A stretch of 64,000 nucleotides of DNA from Amycolatopsis thermoflava N1165 (GCF_000473265.1 NZ_KI421511.1:7085909-7149908); one strand, 5' to 3'. Shown: positions 37,410-47,333, counted from the first letter of the stretch. Notes: a model not told the origin generated them from the sequence alone. Numbers and translations are program-made.

Positions 37410-40400
37410 TCAGCTGAAGGCCTTGGCGATCAGTGCCTTCTGCTCCACCTCGTGCACCTTCGACGAGCCGGCCGACGGGGCGGCCATCGGGCGCCGCGAG
37501 ACGACGTCCAGCTTGCCGAGCACGTCGGGGAACATGCGCGGCAGGTGGAGGCCGAAGAACGGCCACGCGCCCTGGTTCTCGGGCTCCTCCTGGACCCACA
37601 CGACCTCGGCGCCGGTGTAGCGCTCCAGCGCCGCCAGCAGCTTCTTCTTCGGCAGCGGGTAGTACTGCTCGATCCGCACGATGGCCACATCGTCGGCCTC
37701 GCGCTTGGCCCGCTCGGCCACCAGCTCCCAGTAGAGCTTGCCGGAGGTCAGCAGCACCTTCCGGACCTTGCCGGGCTCCACCTCGGCGTCGTCGATGACC
37801 GACATGAACTTCGAGTCGCCGGTGAAGTCCTCCAGGCCCGACGTCGCCGCCTTGTTGCGCAGCATCGACTTCGGCGTGAAGACGATCAGCGGGCGCTGGA
37901 TGCCGTCCAGCGCGTGGCGCCGCAGCAGGTGGAAGTAGTTCGCCGGGGTGGACGGGACCGCCACGGTCATCGAGCCCTCGGCGCACAGCGACAGGAACCG
38001 CTCGATGCGGCCCGACGTGTGGTCCGGGCCCTGGCCCTCGTGGCCGTGCGGCAGCAGCAGCACGACGTCCGACCGCTGGCCCCACTTCGCCTCACCGGAC
38101 GAGATGTACTCGTCGATGACCGTCTGGGCGCCGTTGACGAAGTCGCCGAACTGGGCTTCCCACAGCACGAGCGCGTCGCTGTTGGCCACCGAGTAGCCGT
38201 ACTCGAAACCGACCGCCGCGTACTCGGACAAGGCCGAGTCGTAGATCATCACGCGGCCCTGGTCCTCGGCCAGGTTCTGCAGCGGCGCGTACTCCCGGCC
38301 GGTCTTGCGGTCGATCAGCACCGAATGGCGCTGGGTGAACGTGCCGCGGCGGGAGTCCTGGCCGGACAGCCGCACCAGACGACCCTCGATCGCCAGCGAA
38401 CCGAACGCCAGCAGCTCGCCGAACGCCCAGTCGATGCCGCCCTCGCGGGACATCTTGTACCGCCGCTCCATGACCGGCTTGACGCGCGGGTGCGGGGTGA
38501 AGCCCTCGGGGACGTTGACGAACGCGTCGCCGATCCGCTCGATGACCTCGGCGGGCACCGCGGTCGGCACCTTCGCGGGCACCTGCTGCTCCTCCTCGAC
38601 GGAGGGGCTCGGCGCGATCGGGTGCTTCTCCAGCTCGCGGACCTCGTTGAAGACGTGCTCCAGCTGGCTCGAGAAGTCCCGCAGCGCGGCCTCGGCCTCC
38701 TCGACGGAGATGTCACCGCGGCCGATCAGCGACTCGGTGTAGGTCTTCCGCACCGAGCGCTTCGTGTCGATGATGTCGTACATCGCGGGCTGCGTCATCG
38801 ATGGGTCGTCGCCCTCGTTGTGGCCGCGGCGGCGGTAGCAGATCATGTCGATGACGACGTCCTTGTTGAACGCCTGGCGGTAGTCGACGGCCAGCTTGGC
38901 CACCCAGTGCGCCGCCTCCGGGTCGTCACCGTTCACGTGGAAGATCGGGGCGCCGATCATCTTCGCCACGTCGGTCGCGTACTGCGAGGACCGCGAGTGC
39001 TCCGGCGCGGTGGTGAAGCCGACCTGGTTGTTGATGATGATGTGCACGGTGCCGCCGGTGCGGTAGCCGCGCAGCAGCGCCAGGTTCAGCGTCTCCGCCA
39101 CGACACCCTGGCCCGCGAACGCCGCGTCACCGTGCAGCAGCACGGGCAGCACCGAGAAGCCGCCGGTGTCGCTGTCGCCCTTGTCGAGGATGTCCTGCTT
39201 CGCGCGGACGATGCCTTCGAGCACCGGGTCGACGGTCTCCAGGTGCGACGGGTTCGCGGTCAGCGACACCCGGGTCTCGCCGTCGCCGAACATGCGGAAG
39301 TACTTGCCCTCCGCGCCCAGGTGGTACTTCACGTCGCCGGAGCCGTGCGCCTGGCCCGGGTCGAGGTTGCCCTCGAACTCCTGGAAGATCTGCGAGATCG
39401 GCTTGCCGACGATGTTGGCCAGCACGTTCAGGCGGCCGCGGTGCGGCATGCCGATGACGACCTCGTCGAGCTCGTGCTCGGCGGCCTTGTCCAGGACGGT
39501 GTCCAGCATCGGGATGACGGTCTCGCCGCCCTCCAGCGAGAACCGCTTCTGGCCGACGTACTTCGTCTGCAGGAACGTCTCGAACGCCTCGGCCGCGTTC
39601 AGCTTCGACAGGATGTACTTCTGGACGTTGGGGTCCGGCTTGGCGTGCGGGACCTCCACCCGGTCCTGGATCCAGCGGCGCTCCTCCGGGTCCAGGATGT
39701 GGGTGTACTCGACGCCGACAGTCCGGCAGTAGGAGTCGCGCAGCACGCCCAGCACGTCGCGCAGCTTCATCTTCTGCTGGCCGGCGAACCCGCCGACCGC
39801 GAACTCGCGGTCCAGGTCCCACAGCGTCAGTCCGTGCGAGAGGACGTCCAGATCCTCGTGGCGGCGCTGGCGGTAGTTCAGCGGGTCGGTGTCGGCCATC
39901 AGGTGGCCGCGCATCCGGTAGGCGTCGATCAGCTCCAGCACCCGGGCGGTCTTGTCGATCTCGCCCTCGGGGATGTCGGAGACCCAGCGGACCGGCTCGT
40001 AGGGCAGCCGCAGCGACGTGAAGATGTCGTCGTAGAAGCCGTCCTCGCCGAGCAGCAGCTCGTGGATGCGCTTGAGGTACTCGCCCGACTCGGCACCCTG
40101 GATGATGCGGTGGTCGTAGGTCGAGGTCAGCGTCATGATCTTGCTGATGCCCAGCTTGACGAGGGTCTCCTCGCTGGTGCCCTCGAAGTGCGCCGGGTAC
40201 TGCATGGCGCCGACGCCGATGATCGCGCCCTGCCCGGCCTGCAGCCGCGGCACCGAGTGGTTGGTGCCGATGCCGCCCGGGTTGGTCAGCGAGATGGTGG
40301 TGCCCGCGAAGTCGTCCGCGGTCAGCTTGTTGTTGCGGGCCTTCTTGACGATGTCCTCGTAGGCCTGCCAGAACTGGCGGAACGTCATGTTCTCGCAGTT

Positions 40401-41108
40401 CTTGATCGAGGCGACGACCAGCGTGCGGCCGCCGTCCTTGCCCTTCATGTCGATGGCGAGGCCGAGGTTCACGTGCTCCGGCGTGACGGCGTGCGGCTTG
40501 CCGTCGACCAGGGCGTAGTGCCGGTTCATGTTCGGGAAGTCCTGCAGCGCCCGCACCATGGCGTAGCCGATGAGGTGCGTGAACGAGATCTTCCCGCCGC
40601 GGGTTCGCTTGAGGTGGTTGTTGATGACGATGCGGTTGTCGGCCATCAGCTTGGCCGGGACCGCGCGCACGCTGGTGGCGGTCGGCACGGCCAGCGAGGC
40701 GTCCATGTTCTTGGCGATCGCGGCCGCGGCGCCCCGCAGCTGCTTGCTCTCCGGCTCGGCGGCGGCCGGCTTCGTCGCCGCGGCGGCCGGCTTCGCGGCA
40801 GCGGGCTTGGCGGCGGCCGGCTTGGCGGGCTGTGCGGCCGGCTTGGCGGCGGGCTTCGGCTGGGCGGGCGCGGCCGGGGCCGTCGCAGCCTGGTTGACCT
40901 GGCCGTTGCCCGGCTTGGCGGGCTGCTCACGGACGGGCGCGGGTGCGGCGTCCGGCTTCGACTCCGTGGTCTGCGTCGGCTTGAAGTCCGAGAAGAACTC
41001 GTGCCATGCGGCGTCTACTGAAGAGGGGTCGGCGAGGAACTGGTCGTACATCTCCTCGACGAGCCATTCGTTGGGGCCGAACTGTGACGCAGGGCTGCTG
41101 CTGGACAC
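37410..41108 (-). CDS. kgd: Multifunctional 2-oxoglutarate decarboxylase/dehydrogenase Kgd
   Basis: Actinobacterial fusion of an E2-type succinyltransferase domain with the thiamine-dependent E1 of 2-oxoglutarate dehydrogenase, 1232 aa. Residues 1-40 (NEWLVEEMYDQFLADP) are the E1 N-terminal segment, followed by an Ala/Pro/Lys-rich linker (about 50-115), the acyltransferase core (about 120-360, with DHRIIQGAESGEYL) and the E1 domain (about 380-1232; H-RGRLN, INNQVGFTT and HEGQGPDH). No lipoyl domain, as in M. tuberculosis Rv1248c; GarA would be the expected regulator. Divergent from the YbaB-like gene. Confidence 0.96.
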   Translation of the reverse strand: MSSSSPASQFGPNEWLVEEMYDQFLADPSSVDAAWHEFFSDFKPTQTTESKPDAAPAPVREQPAKPGNGQVNQAATAPAAPAQPKPAAKPAAQPAKPAAAKPAAAKPAAAATKPAAAEPESKQLRGAAAAIAKNMDASLAVPTATSVRAVPAKLMADNRIVINNHLKRTRGGKISFTHLIGYAMVRALQDFPNMNRHYALVDGKPHAVTPEHVNLGLAIDMKGKDGGRTLVVASIKNCENMTFRQFWQAYEDIVKKARNNKLTADDFAGTTISLTNPGGIGTNHSVPRLQAGQGAIIGVGAMQYPAHFEGTSEETLVKLGISKIMTLTSTYDHRIIQGAESGEYLKRIHELLLGEDGFYDDIFTSLRLPYEPVRWVSDIPEGEIDKTARVLELIDAYRMRGHLMADTDPLNYRQRRHEDLDVLSHGLTLWDLDREFAVGGFAGQQKMKLRDVLGVLRDSYCRTVGVEYTHILDPEERRWIQDRVEVPHAKPDPNVQKYILSKLNAAEAFETFLQTKYVGQKRFSLEGGETVIPMLDTVLDKAAEHELDEVVIGMPHRGRLNVLANIVGKPISQIFQEFEGNLDPGQAHGSGDVKYHLGAEGKYFRMFGDGETRVSLTANPSHLETVDPVLEGIVRAKQDILDKGDSDTGGFSVLPVLLHGDAAFAGQGVVAETLNLALLRGYRTGGTVHIIINNQVGFTTAPEHSRSSQYATDVAKMIGAPIFHVNGDDPEAAHWVAKLAVDYRQAFNKDVVIDMICYRRRGHNEGDDPSMTQPAMYDIIDTKRSVRKTYTESLIGRGDISVEEAEAALRDFSSQLEHVFNEVRELEKHPIAPSPSVEEEQQVPAKVPTAVPAEVIERIGDAFVNVPEGFTPHPRVKPVMERRYKMSREGGIDWAFGELLAFGSLAIEGRLVRLSGQDSRRGTFTQRHSVLIDRKTGREYAPLQNLAEDQGRVMIYDSALSEYAAVGFEYGYSVANSDALVLWEAQFGDFVNGAQTVIDEYISSGEAKWGQRSDVVLLLPHGHEGQGPDHTSGRIERFLSLCAEGSMTVAVPSTPANYFHLLRRHALDGIQRPLIVFTPKSMLRNKAATSGLEDFTGDSKFMSVIDDAEVEPGKVRKVLLTSGKLYWELVAERAKREADDVAIVRIEQYYPLPKKKLLAALERYTGAEVVWVQEEPENQGAWPFFGLHLPRMFPDVLGKLDVVSRRPMAAPSAGSSKVHEVEQKALIAKAFS

Positions 41109-41356
41109 GGCAGGGACTCGCCTCTATCCATATCTCGATCTTGTTGTCCGCTTGATGCGCCTACCAGGCTAACCCCCTCGCGTTCGCCGTTGTGACCGAA
41201 GTGGCCCAAGTCCCGGGACTCGGGTTTGGGATTCCTCACTTGATCGGTCCAGCGTCCATCCGGACGAGTATGGGACCTGCCGATACCGAGTACGGGGCCG
41301 GTGTGGAACCGGTACGGTCGCCGGGCCGTCTGCAGGAAGAGCGGAAGGGGGTTTCG

Positions 41357-41875
41357 GTGGCGGACCTGTCGGACATCGAGCGCATGGTCGGGGACTGGGA
41401 GCGCAACGCGGTCGAGCGGTCGCAGCGCTTCCAGGCGATGCAGCACGAGGTCGAGCAGATCTCGATCACCGAATCGGTGGCGAACGGGGCGGTCAGCGTG
41501 ACCGTCGGCAACAACGGCATCCCCACCGACGTGCGCATGACCGACGCCGTCCGCGGCATGAGCCCGGACGAGATCGCGGCGAACGTGCTCAAGGCGATGC
41601 AGAAGGCCCAGTCGAAGTACCCGCAGGTCATCCAGGAGATCGTGGCCGGGACGGTGGGCGAGTCGGACAGCGCGGCGCAGCACATCGTGCGGACCGCGGC
41701 CGAGAACTTCCCGGAGGCCCCGCCCGAGGACCCCGAGCCGCCCGCACCGGGCCGCCAGCTGCGGATCGAGAACGAGGCCGACGACGAGCCGCCGCGTCCG
41801 CCGCGCCGCCCGGCGCCGCCCCGGCGCGATGACGACGACGACTTCGGCGACCAGTCCTTCCTGCGACGCGACTAG
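41357..41875 (+). CDS. YbaB/EbfC-like DNA-binding family protein
   Basis: 172-aa protein of the actinobacterial YbaB-like group that commonly precedes type VII (ESX) substrate genes. The GTG start at 41357 (MADLSDIERMVGDWERNAV) follows GGAAGGGGG. N-terminal helix (about 1-35), then the YbaB-type strand block (SVTVGNNGIPTDVRMTDAVRGMSPDEIAANV), an Ala-rich helix, and an acidic/Pro/Arg tail (PPRPPRRPAPPRRDDDDD). First gene of the toxin locus; 8 bases before the EspC-like gene. Confidence 0.82.
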   Translation: MADLSDIERMVGDWERNAVERSQRFQAMQHEVEQISITESVANGAVSVTVGNNGIPTDVRMTDAVRGMSPDEIAANVLKAMQKAQSKYPQVIQEIVAGTVGESDSAAQHIVRTAAENFPEAPPEDPEPPAPGRQLRIENEADDEPPRPPRRPAPPRRDDDDDFGDQSFLRRD

Positions 41876-41883
41876 GGGGAGCG

Positions 41884-42261
41884 ATGACCAGCAGCTTCGC
41901 GCGGGGCGCGGGCACCAGGGCGGGCGGTTCCGCCGCCCGCGGCGCCGCCAACGGCTACGAGGTGCTCACCGACGAGCTCGGCACGCACGCGGGCAAGGTC
42001 GACGGGCTGGCGGAACGCTTGCAGACCGCTGTCGAGGCGGCCCGCCAGGTGAGCATGGACAACAGCGCGTTCGGGGTGATCTGCCAGCCGTTCGCGATGA
42101 TGCTCGACCCGTTCGAACAGATGGGCGTCCGCGCGCTGGAGGTGGCGACGGAGTCGGTCAGCGGCACCGCGGGCAACGTCCGCACGACGGTCACCAACTA
42201 CGACGGACAGGACGACACCACCCGGCAGACGGTCAAGCAGCTGGGTGAGCCCCTGACATGA
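41884..42261 (+). CDS. EspC-like type VII secretion target protein
   Basis: 125-aa protein of the EspC/WXG100-like family (T7SS_ESX_EspC). Core: GYEVLTDELGTHAGKVDGLAE, then AARQVSMDNSAFGVICQPFA, a two-helix hairpin expected to pair with a larger secreted partner. Its stop overlaps the toxin ATG (ATGA), so it is probably co-translated with the toxin and acts as its co-secreted chaperone or partner (inference from family and context). Confidence 0.82.
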   Translation: MTSSFARGAGTRAGGSAARGAANGYEVLTDELGTHAGKVDGLAERLQTAVEAARQVSMDNSAFGVICQPFAMMLDPFEQMGVRALEVATESVSGTAGNVRTTVTNYDGQDDTTRQTVKQLGEPLT

Positions 42262-45200
42262 GCAACCCGCTCGTCGCGCAGGCCCAGTCGCAGACGACCG
42301 CGGTCACCGGCATCGGGATCCTCGAATCCGCGCAGGACCTGTCCAACGGCATCAAGGACGGCTCGTGGGTCGAGGGCGGGCTGGGCGCGCTCGGCACCGG
42401 TCTCGAGGTGCTGTCCATGGTCATCGACCCACTGGGCACGCTGGCGCAGTACGGGGTCGCGTGGCTGATCGAGCACGTGCGGCCGCTGAAGGAGGCGCTG
42501 GACTGGCTGGCCGGGGACCCGCCGGTGATCCAGTCGTTCGCCGACACCTGGGCGAACGTGGCCAAGGAGGTCGGCGCGGTCGCCGGTGACCTCAAGAACG
42601 AGGTCGACGGCGGCACGGCGGGCTGGACCGGCCAGGGCGCGGACACCTACCGCCAGTCGGGCGCGGAGCAGGCCGAGGCGATCGCGGGGGCGGCGTCGCT
42701 GGCCGACGGCATCTCCACCGGCGTGATGATCATGGGGATGGTCGTCGGGTTCGTGCGCGAAATGGTGCGCGACATCGTGGCCGAGCTGGTCGGCAAGCTG
42801 ATCACCTGGGCGCTGGAGGCGGCCTGCACCCTGGGTTTCGCCACGCCGCTGATCGCCGCGCAGGCCACGGCGGCGATCTCGTCGGCGGTGACGCGGATTT
42901 CGGACTTCATCCGCAAGCTGGTCAAGACCATCGGCAACGTGTCGCCGCGGATCAGCCGGATCATCGGCAAGCTGGACGAGATCATCCAGCAGCTGACCAA
43001 GATCGGCCGCAGGTTCGGGCGCGCGGACGGCTCGGCCCCGTCCGCCCCGTCCGCCGGCGCCCGCAACGTCGACCTGCCGAACCTGGACGGCCCCCGGTCG
43101 CCGAGCACCGCCGCCCGTAGTGCGGACGCGCCGTCGTCGCCGGATGCGCCGTCCTCGCCGGACGGGCCCGGTCCGCGTTCGCCGCTGCGGAACACCGACG
43201 ACGCCCCGGACACGCCCTCGCCGGCGCCCGACGCGCCTGCCCGGTCACCGGAGAGCGGGGGCCCGGCCCGGACACCCGCGCACTCGCCGGACGCGCCGGG
43301 GTCGCCGGACGCGCCGCACTCGCCCGGTGGGCCGCACTCGCCGGACGCAGCACGATTGCCCGACGCTTCGGGCTCGCCCGGCGGGCGGCACTCGCCTGAC
43401 GCGCCAGATGCGCCCGGTGGGCCGCACTCGCCCAGCACACGGCACTCGGCTGACGGGCCGGACGCGCCTGGCGGCCCGCGCTCGCCCGGCGCGCCGGACG
43501 CGCCCAGCGGGCCGCACTCCCCGGACGCGCCGGCGGGCAGGCCGTCCGCCGACGGTCCCTCCGGGTCGAGCGCTCCGCACAGCTCCGGGCAGACCTCCGC
43601 GAGTTCCGTCGCGCCCCCGGCCACCCCGCGAGCGCCGGCCGAGCCGGGGCCGGTGCCCTCGCCGCGCCAAGCGGACGCGCCGTCCAGCCCGCAGAGCCCG
43701 GGCGCCGCACCCGCCGCACCCGCCTCGCCGAACGCGCCCGGCACACTGGCCTCGCCGTCCGCGCGCCCGGGCGGCACCTGGACCGGCACCCCGGGCACCC
43801 GCACGCCCGAGGTCGCCGCCCGCGGCGACGCGCCCGGCCGCACCCCGCACACGCACCCCGCCGATCCGGACGCCCCCAGCCACGACGGCCCGCGCCAGGA
43901 CGGTCCCGAACAGGACAGCCCGGACACCGCCCACGACCAGGACCCGCTGACCCCGGACGAGGTCAACCAGCGCCATGCCGAGCCGACCCCGGCCGGCACC
44001 TCCTACCACGCGGGCGACCCGGAGATGGGCGACCTGCCCCAGCGCGTCCGCCCCGACCCGGACGGCAGGCACACGGTCGACGTGCACGTGACCCCGGACG
44101 GGCGCGCCCGCATCGGCGACCGCCACTACACCCCGGAGGAGTTCGCCGACATCCTGCGGCGCAACCCGGGCTACGACGGCGGCCCCATCCGCCTGCTCGG
44201 CTGCGACAGCAGCACCAACGGCTTCGCGAACCGGCTGTCCCGCGAGCTGGACACCGAGGTGCTGGCCCCGACCAGGCCGGGCTGGAGCGACTCGCAGGGC
44301 CGGGTCTACTCCTCGGACTACGAGATCGGCCCGGACGGCACCCGCCGCCCGAAGATCCCGCCGACCGGGGAGTGGGAGGTCCACCGGCCGGACGGCACGA
44401 CCTCCCGCGCCGGCGACGACGGCTTCACCCCGGGCACCCGGGACGCCGACAAGCAGGACGTGGACCCGGCCGACGCCCGCGACCGCGGCGACGAGCCGGA
44501 CGACTGGCGCGACCGCCCCGGCCCGGACGGCCGCACCCCGCGCGAGAACATCGCCGACCCGAAGTACATCGAGGAGCACTACTACCGGCGGACTCGCGCG
44601 GACGGCGTGGAGGAACTGGTGGTCAACCCGAACCGGGTCGATCCGCGGAACCCGCCGCCGCCGCTCGATCTCGTCGACGGCAAGCCCGCCTTCAAGTCGG
44701 ACCGGCCGCCGGTGGAACGGCTCGGGTTCGACGACGCCCGCTCGCGCGTCTACCCGCCCACCCGCCAGGCCGACGACCTCGCCGGCGCGCCGGATCCGTC
44801 CACACCGGACACTCCGGACACGCCTGCGACCCCGGACAGCCCGGCGACCCCCGACAACCCCGACCAGCCGGACTACCCGGACCACAGCCAGGACTGGCGC
44901 GACGACGACTACGACGCGATCGACGAGAAGATCGCCGACCGCGAGGAAAAGATCGAGCGCTACCGGGAAACCCCGGAGGACGCCGACGAATGGCCCGACG
45001 CGCACAACCAGAAGAACGACGCCTCGGAAGCGCTCGGCGAACGGGCGGCCGAACACGCGATCCGCGACCGCGTGCACCGCGATTTCAGCGAGGCGTACCC
45101 GGACCGGCCGATCACGTTGCGCGAATCCCCGGACCACGGGCCGGGCAGCCAGCACTACCAGGTGGTCGACGCCGACACCGGCGACGTGTTGGGCGAGATC

Positions 45201-45581
45201 ATCCCGCGCCACTCGACCGACGGCGGCAAACCCGGGTCCGGCAAGTTCGACCAGATCTGGGAGGTGCACTACCAGCCGGGTGAACCGCCGCACTACATCG
45301 TGCACGAGGCCAAGGGCCCGGGTGGCCAGCCCAGTTCCCGGTACCTGCCAGGGGAGAACCGGGTCGTGGCGCAGGGGCACCCGGACTACTTCGACGACGT
45401 GGCGAGCCGGATCCCGGACCGGGACCTCGCCGCGGAACTGGAACTGGCGAAGCTGGACAACCGGCTGGATTACGTGGAAGTGCGCGCGCTCGTCGACGAA
45501 ACCGATTCCCCGCACGTGAACCTGGGATACGAATACAAGCCTTATCTGGGCTACGATTACCAACCGCCATTCGGCGAATAG
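42258..45581 (+). CDS. ESX-type polymorphic toxin with C-terminal PD-(D/E)XK-like nuclease domain
   Basis: 1107-aa predicted contact-dependent or exported toxin. Residues about 1-245: WXG100-like/PPE-like helical secretion module with W-T-G-Q-G-A-D-T-Y and several hydrophobic helices. About 254-575: Pro/Ser/Asp/Gly-rich linker of P-D-A-P-x-S-P repeats. About 584-730: globular domain with PIRLLGCDSSTNGFANRL and TEVLAPTRPGW, a pattern common in actinobacterial polymorphic toxins. About 845-878: second TPDTPATPDSP linker. About 880-1107: C-terminal toxin with YIVHEAKGPGG (E1017-x-K1019) and a downstream Q-G-H-P-D-Y-F motif, suggesting a restriction-endonuclease fold. Followed directly by immunity genes. 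Confidence 0.85.
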   Translation: MSNPLVAQAQSQTTAVTGIGILESAQDLSNGIKDGSWVEGGLGALGTGLEVLSMVIDPLGTLAQYGVAWLIEHVRPLKEALDWLAGDPPVIQSFADTWANVAKEVGAVAGDLKNEVDGGTAGWTGQGADTYRQSGAEQAEAIAGAASLADGISTGVMIMGMVVGFVREMVRDIVAELVGKLITWALEAACTLGFATPLIAAQATAAISSAVTRISDFIRKLVKTIGNVSPRISRIIGKLDEIIQQLTKIGRRFGRADGSAPSAPSAGARNVDLPNLDGPRSPSTAARSADAPSSPDAPSSPDGPGPRSPLRNTDDAPDTPSPAPDAPARSPESGGPARTPAHSPDAPGSPDAPHSPGGPHSPDAARLPDASGSPGGRHSPDAPDAPGGPHSPSTRHSADGPDAPGGPRSPGAPDAPSGPHSPDAPAGRPSADGPSGSSAPHSSGQTSASSVAPPATPRAPAEPGPVPSPRQADAPSSPQSPGAAPAAPASPNAPGTLASPSARPGGTWTGTPGTRTPEVAARGDAPGRTPHTHPADPDAPSHDGPRQDGPEQDSPDTAHDQDPLTPDEVNQRHAEPTPAGTSYHAGDPEMGDLPQRVRPDPDGRHTVDVHVTPDGRARIGDRHYTPEEFADILRRNPGYDGGPIRLLGCDSSTNGFANRLSRELDTEVLAPTRPGWSDSQGRVYSSDYEIGPDGTRRPKIPPTGEWEVHRPDGTTSRAGDDGFTPGTRDADKQDVDPADARDRGDEPDDWRDRPGPDGRTPRENIADPKYIEEHYYRRTRADGVEELVVNPNRVDPRNPPPPLDLVDGKPAFKSDRPPVERLGFDDARSRVYPPTRQADDLAGAPDPSTPDTPDTPATPDSPATPDNPDQPDYPDHSQDWRDDDYDAIDEKIADREEKIERYRETPEDADEWPDAHNQKNDASEALGERAAEHAIRDRVHRDFSEAYPDRPITLRESPDHGPGSQHYQVVDADTGDVLGEIIPRHSTDGGKPGSGKFDQIWEVHYQPGEPPHYIVHEAKGPGGQPSSRYLPGENRVVAQGHPDYFDDVASRIPDRDLAAELELAKLDNRLDYVEVRALVDETDSPHVNLGYEYKPYLGYDYQPPFGE

Positions 45582-45603
45582 ACGACGTGAGGACAGCGAC
45601 TTC

Positions 45604-46443
45604 ATGACGACCGTTCCCCGGCACCCCGTCGACCGCGAGGCCGCGAGCCGTGAGGTGGAAGCCGCCGAGCCGAGGCTGGGGCAGTTCCTCGGCTACGTCG
45701 AGAAGAAGGCCGACGCGGTCGACACGGTCTTCCGGTGGGCCGGGCTGGTCGCGCGGAACCGCACGGTCCTCGACCCGGGCGCCGCGGACCCGGCGACCTG
45801 GCGCGCGTTCGACCTCACCGGGCAGGCGGCCGCGGCGACGTTCGCGATGGCCGGGGCGAGCGAGGGCACGGTCGGATACCAGTTGGGGGACAACCGGTTC
45901 CAGCTCCCGGCGACCGGTCCGGCCAGGCACGCGAACGCGGGCAAGTGGCTGACCGCGGTGTGGTACGCGGTGGTGCTGCGCGACGACGCCCGTGTCCAGG
46001 AGTTGTGCGCGGTGCCGCTGGACCTGCTCCGCGCCTCCGGCGTCGACCACGATCCGTACGTGTACCCGTGGATCGAGTCGCTGCAGGCGTTCCTGCGCCG
46101 CGAGCGGGTGCCACCGTCGATGTTCACGCCCGCGATGGACGGCACCGACCCCGACTCGGCGCGCATCACGCCGCGGGGCGCGATGCTGCAGCTGGTGTAC
46201 CCGCCGATCAAGATGTTCTACTACATCCTCCGCCGCGACGCGGAGCGCTTCAACGACGCCCTGGTGCAGGCGCTGGAGCTGCACCGCGAGTACTGGACGG
46301 CGCGGGACCGGGCCACCGACTCCGAAGGGTTCGTCGCGCTCGCCCCGCTGGCCGTCGCGGTGCTGGGGCAGGCCGTCGGGTTCACCCTCGACGTCGAGTC
46401 GGACTACCTGCCCGCCGGTCTGCTGTCCGGCTCGCGGCCGTGA
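45604..46443 (+). CDS. Immunity protein, Imm49 family
   Basis: 279-aa all-helical cytoplasmic protein resembling the Imm49 immunity family: a helical N-terminal half (WRAFDLTGQAAAATFAMA) and a C-terminal block ELHREYWTARDRATDS, GFVALAPLAVAVLGQAVG and DVESDYLPAGLL, which is the family's most typical segment. It lies 22 bases after the toxin gene, the standard place for the cognate immunity gene. The presumed role is neutralising the nuclease domain. Overlaps the next gene by 4 bases (GTGA). Confidence 0.82.
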   Translation: MTTVPRHPVDREAASREVEAAEPRLGQFLGYVEKKADAVDTVFRWAGLVARNRTVLDPGAADPATWRAFDLTGQAAAATFAMAGASEGTVGYQLGDNRFQLPATGPARHANAGKWLTAVWYAVVLRDDARVQELCAVPLDLLRASGVDHDPYVYPWIESLQAFLRRERVPPSMFTPAMDGTDPDSARITPRGAMLQLVYPPIKMFYYILRRDAERFNDALVQALELHREYWTARDRATDSEGFVALAPLAVAVLGQAVGFTLDVESDYLPAGLLSGSRP

Positions 46444-47252
46444 ACCAGCCGTTCGCGCCGCTGACGCCGCAGCAGCAGTGGCAGATCCTCGCCCAGGCCG
46501 GGCAGGTGCTCGCGGGCGCCGTGCAGCCGGGGTGGCGTCAGATGCGGGCCGAGTACCGCGCCGCCGGGCGGCACGTCGAGGTGGATGTCGCCGTCGTCGG
46601 GCCGGACGGGGTCGCGCGGCCGGTGCCGCCGCCCCCGCCGGTGGTCCAGTTGCTCGGGCGGCTGCGGGCCGGCATGTACCAGCCGGGCCGGGGGACGTGG
46701 CTCGCGGCGGTGGTGGTGTTCGACCCGGGCCGCCCGCCGCAGGTGGACTACGTCATCGACCACGAGCCGCGGTGGCGTCAGGTGCCGCCGCCGATCGGGT
46801 TCGCCGATGAGCTCCGGTTCTTCCCGCGCGCCGAGGAGTTCGTGCCCGCGTGGTTGCGGGAACGGGCCCAGCCGCGGTCCGAAGTGGACACCCTGGTGCG
46901 CTCGCCGCGCGTGTACGACGGGCTCGACTCCGACGGGCGCCCGATCGTGCGCCGGGAGCCGCTCGCGCCGGAGGAGCGGGCGCGTGTCCTCGCGTACCTG
47001 GAGGCCGCGCCGGTCGTGCTGGCCGCGCGCAGCTACGCCGTGGACGAGTTCGCGCCGGAGGAGCCGCCGTCGGTGCCGCTGAACTTCCGGACCGACGGCC
47101 ACTGGGTGTGGCCGGGTGCGGTGACCCACTACCTGCGTGAGCACGGTGTCCCGCCGGACCCGGAGCTGGTGGCGCACATCCGGGCGCGCGGCTACGTGGT
47201 GCCCGAGGTCGGTGAGCAGGCCAGGGACCGCGCCGTCGCCGCGGTGACCTGA
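46440..47252 (+). CDS. Second immunity-type protein (YezG/DUF600-like N-terminal part)
   Basis: 270-aa protein translationally coupled to the Imm49 gene. The N-terminal half has the pattern LRAGMYQPGRGTWLAAVVV, YVIDHEPRWRQVPPP and LRFFPRAEEFVPAWL, reminiscent of YezG-type immunity proteins (M-Y-x-P-G-x-G-T-W...F-P-R...I-P-x-W-L). The C-terminal part, DGHWVWPGAVTHYLREHGVPPDPELVAHI, recurs beside actinobacterial toxins. It may be immunity to another domain of the same toxin or to a related toxin. Moderate confidence, pattern-based only. Confidence 0.65.
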   Translation: MNQPFAPLTPQQQWQILAQAGQVLAGAVQPGWRQMRAEYRAAGRHVEVDVAVVGPDGVARPVPPPPPVVQLLGRLRAGMYQPGRGTWLAAVVVFDPGRPPQVDYVIDHEPRWRQVPPPIGFADELRFFPRAEEFVPAWLRERAQPRSEVDTLVRSPRVYDGLDSDGRPIVRREPLAPEERARVLAYLEAAPVVLAARSYAVDEFAPEEPPSVPLNFRTDGHWVWPGAVTHYLREHGVPPDPELVAHIRARGYVVPEVGEQARDRAVAAVT

Positions 47253-47333
47253 GGCTGTAGCGGGCGTCTCACCTGCCGCTCAGCGTGCCCGGAGGCCGTC
47301 GTCACACCGGTAGCCTCCTCGGTGGAGGTTGTG

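Noticed and set aside
37314..41021. A 1235-codon forward open frame opposite kgd
   Set aside because: Antisense shadow of kgd; no start signal or domain.
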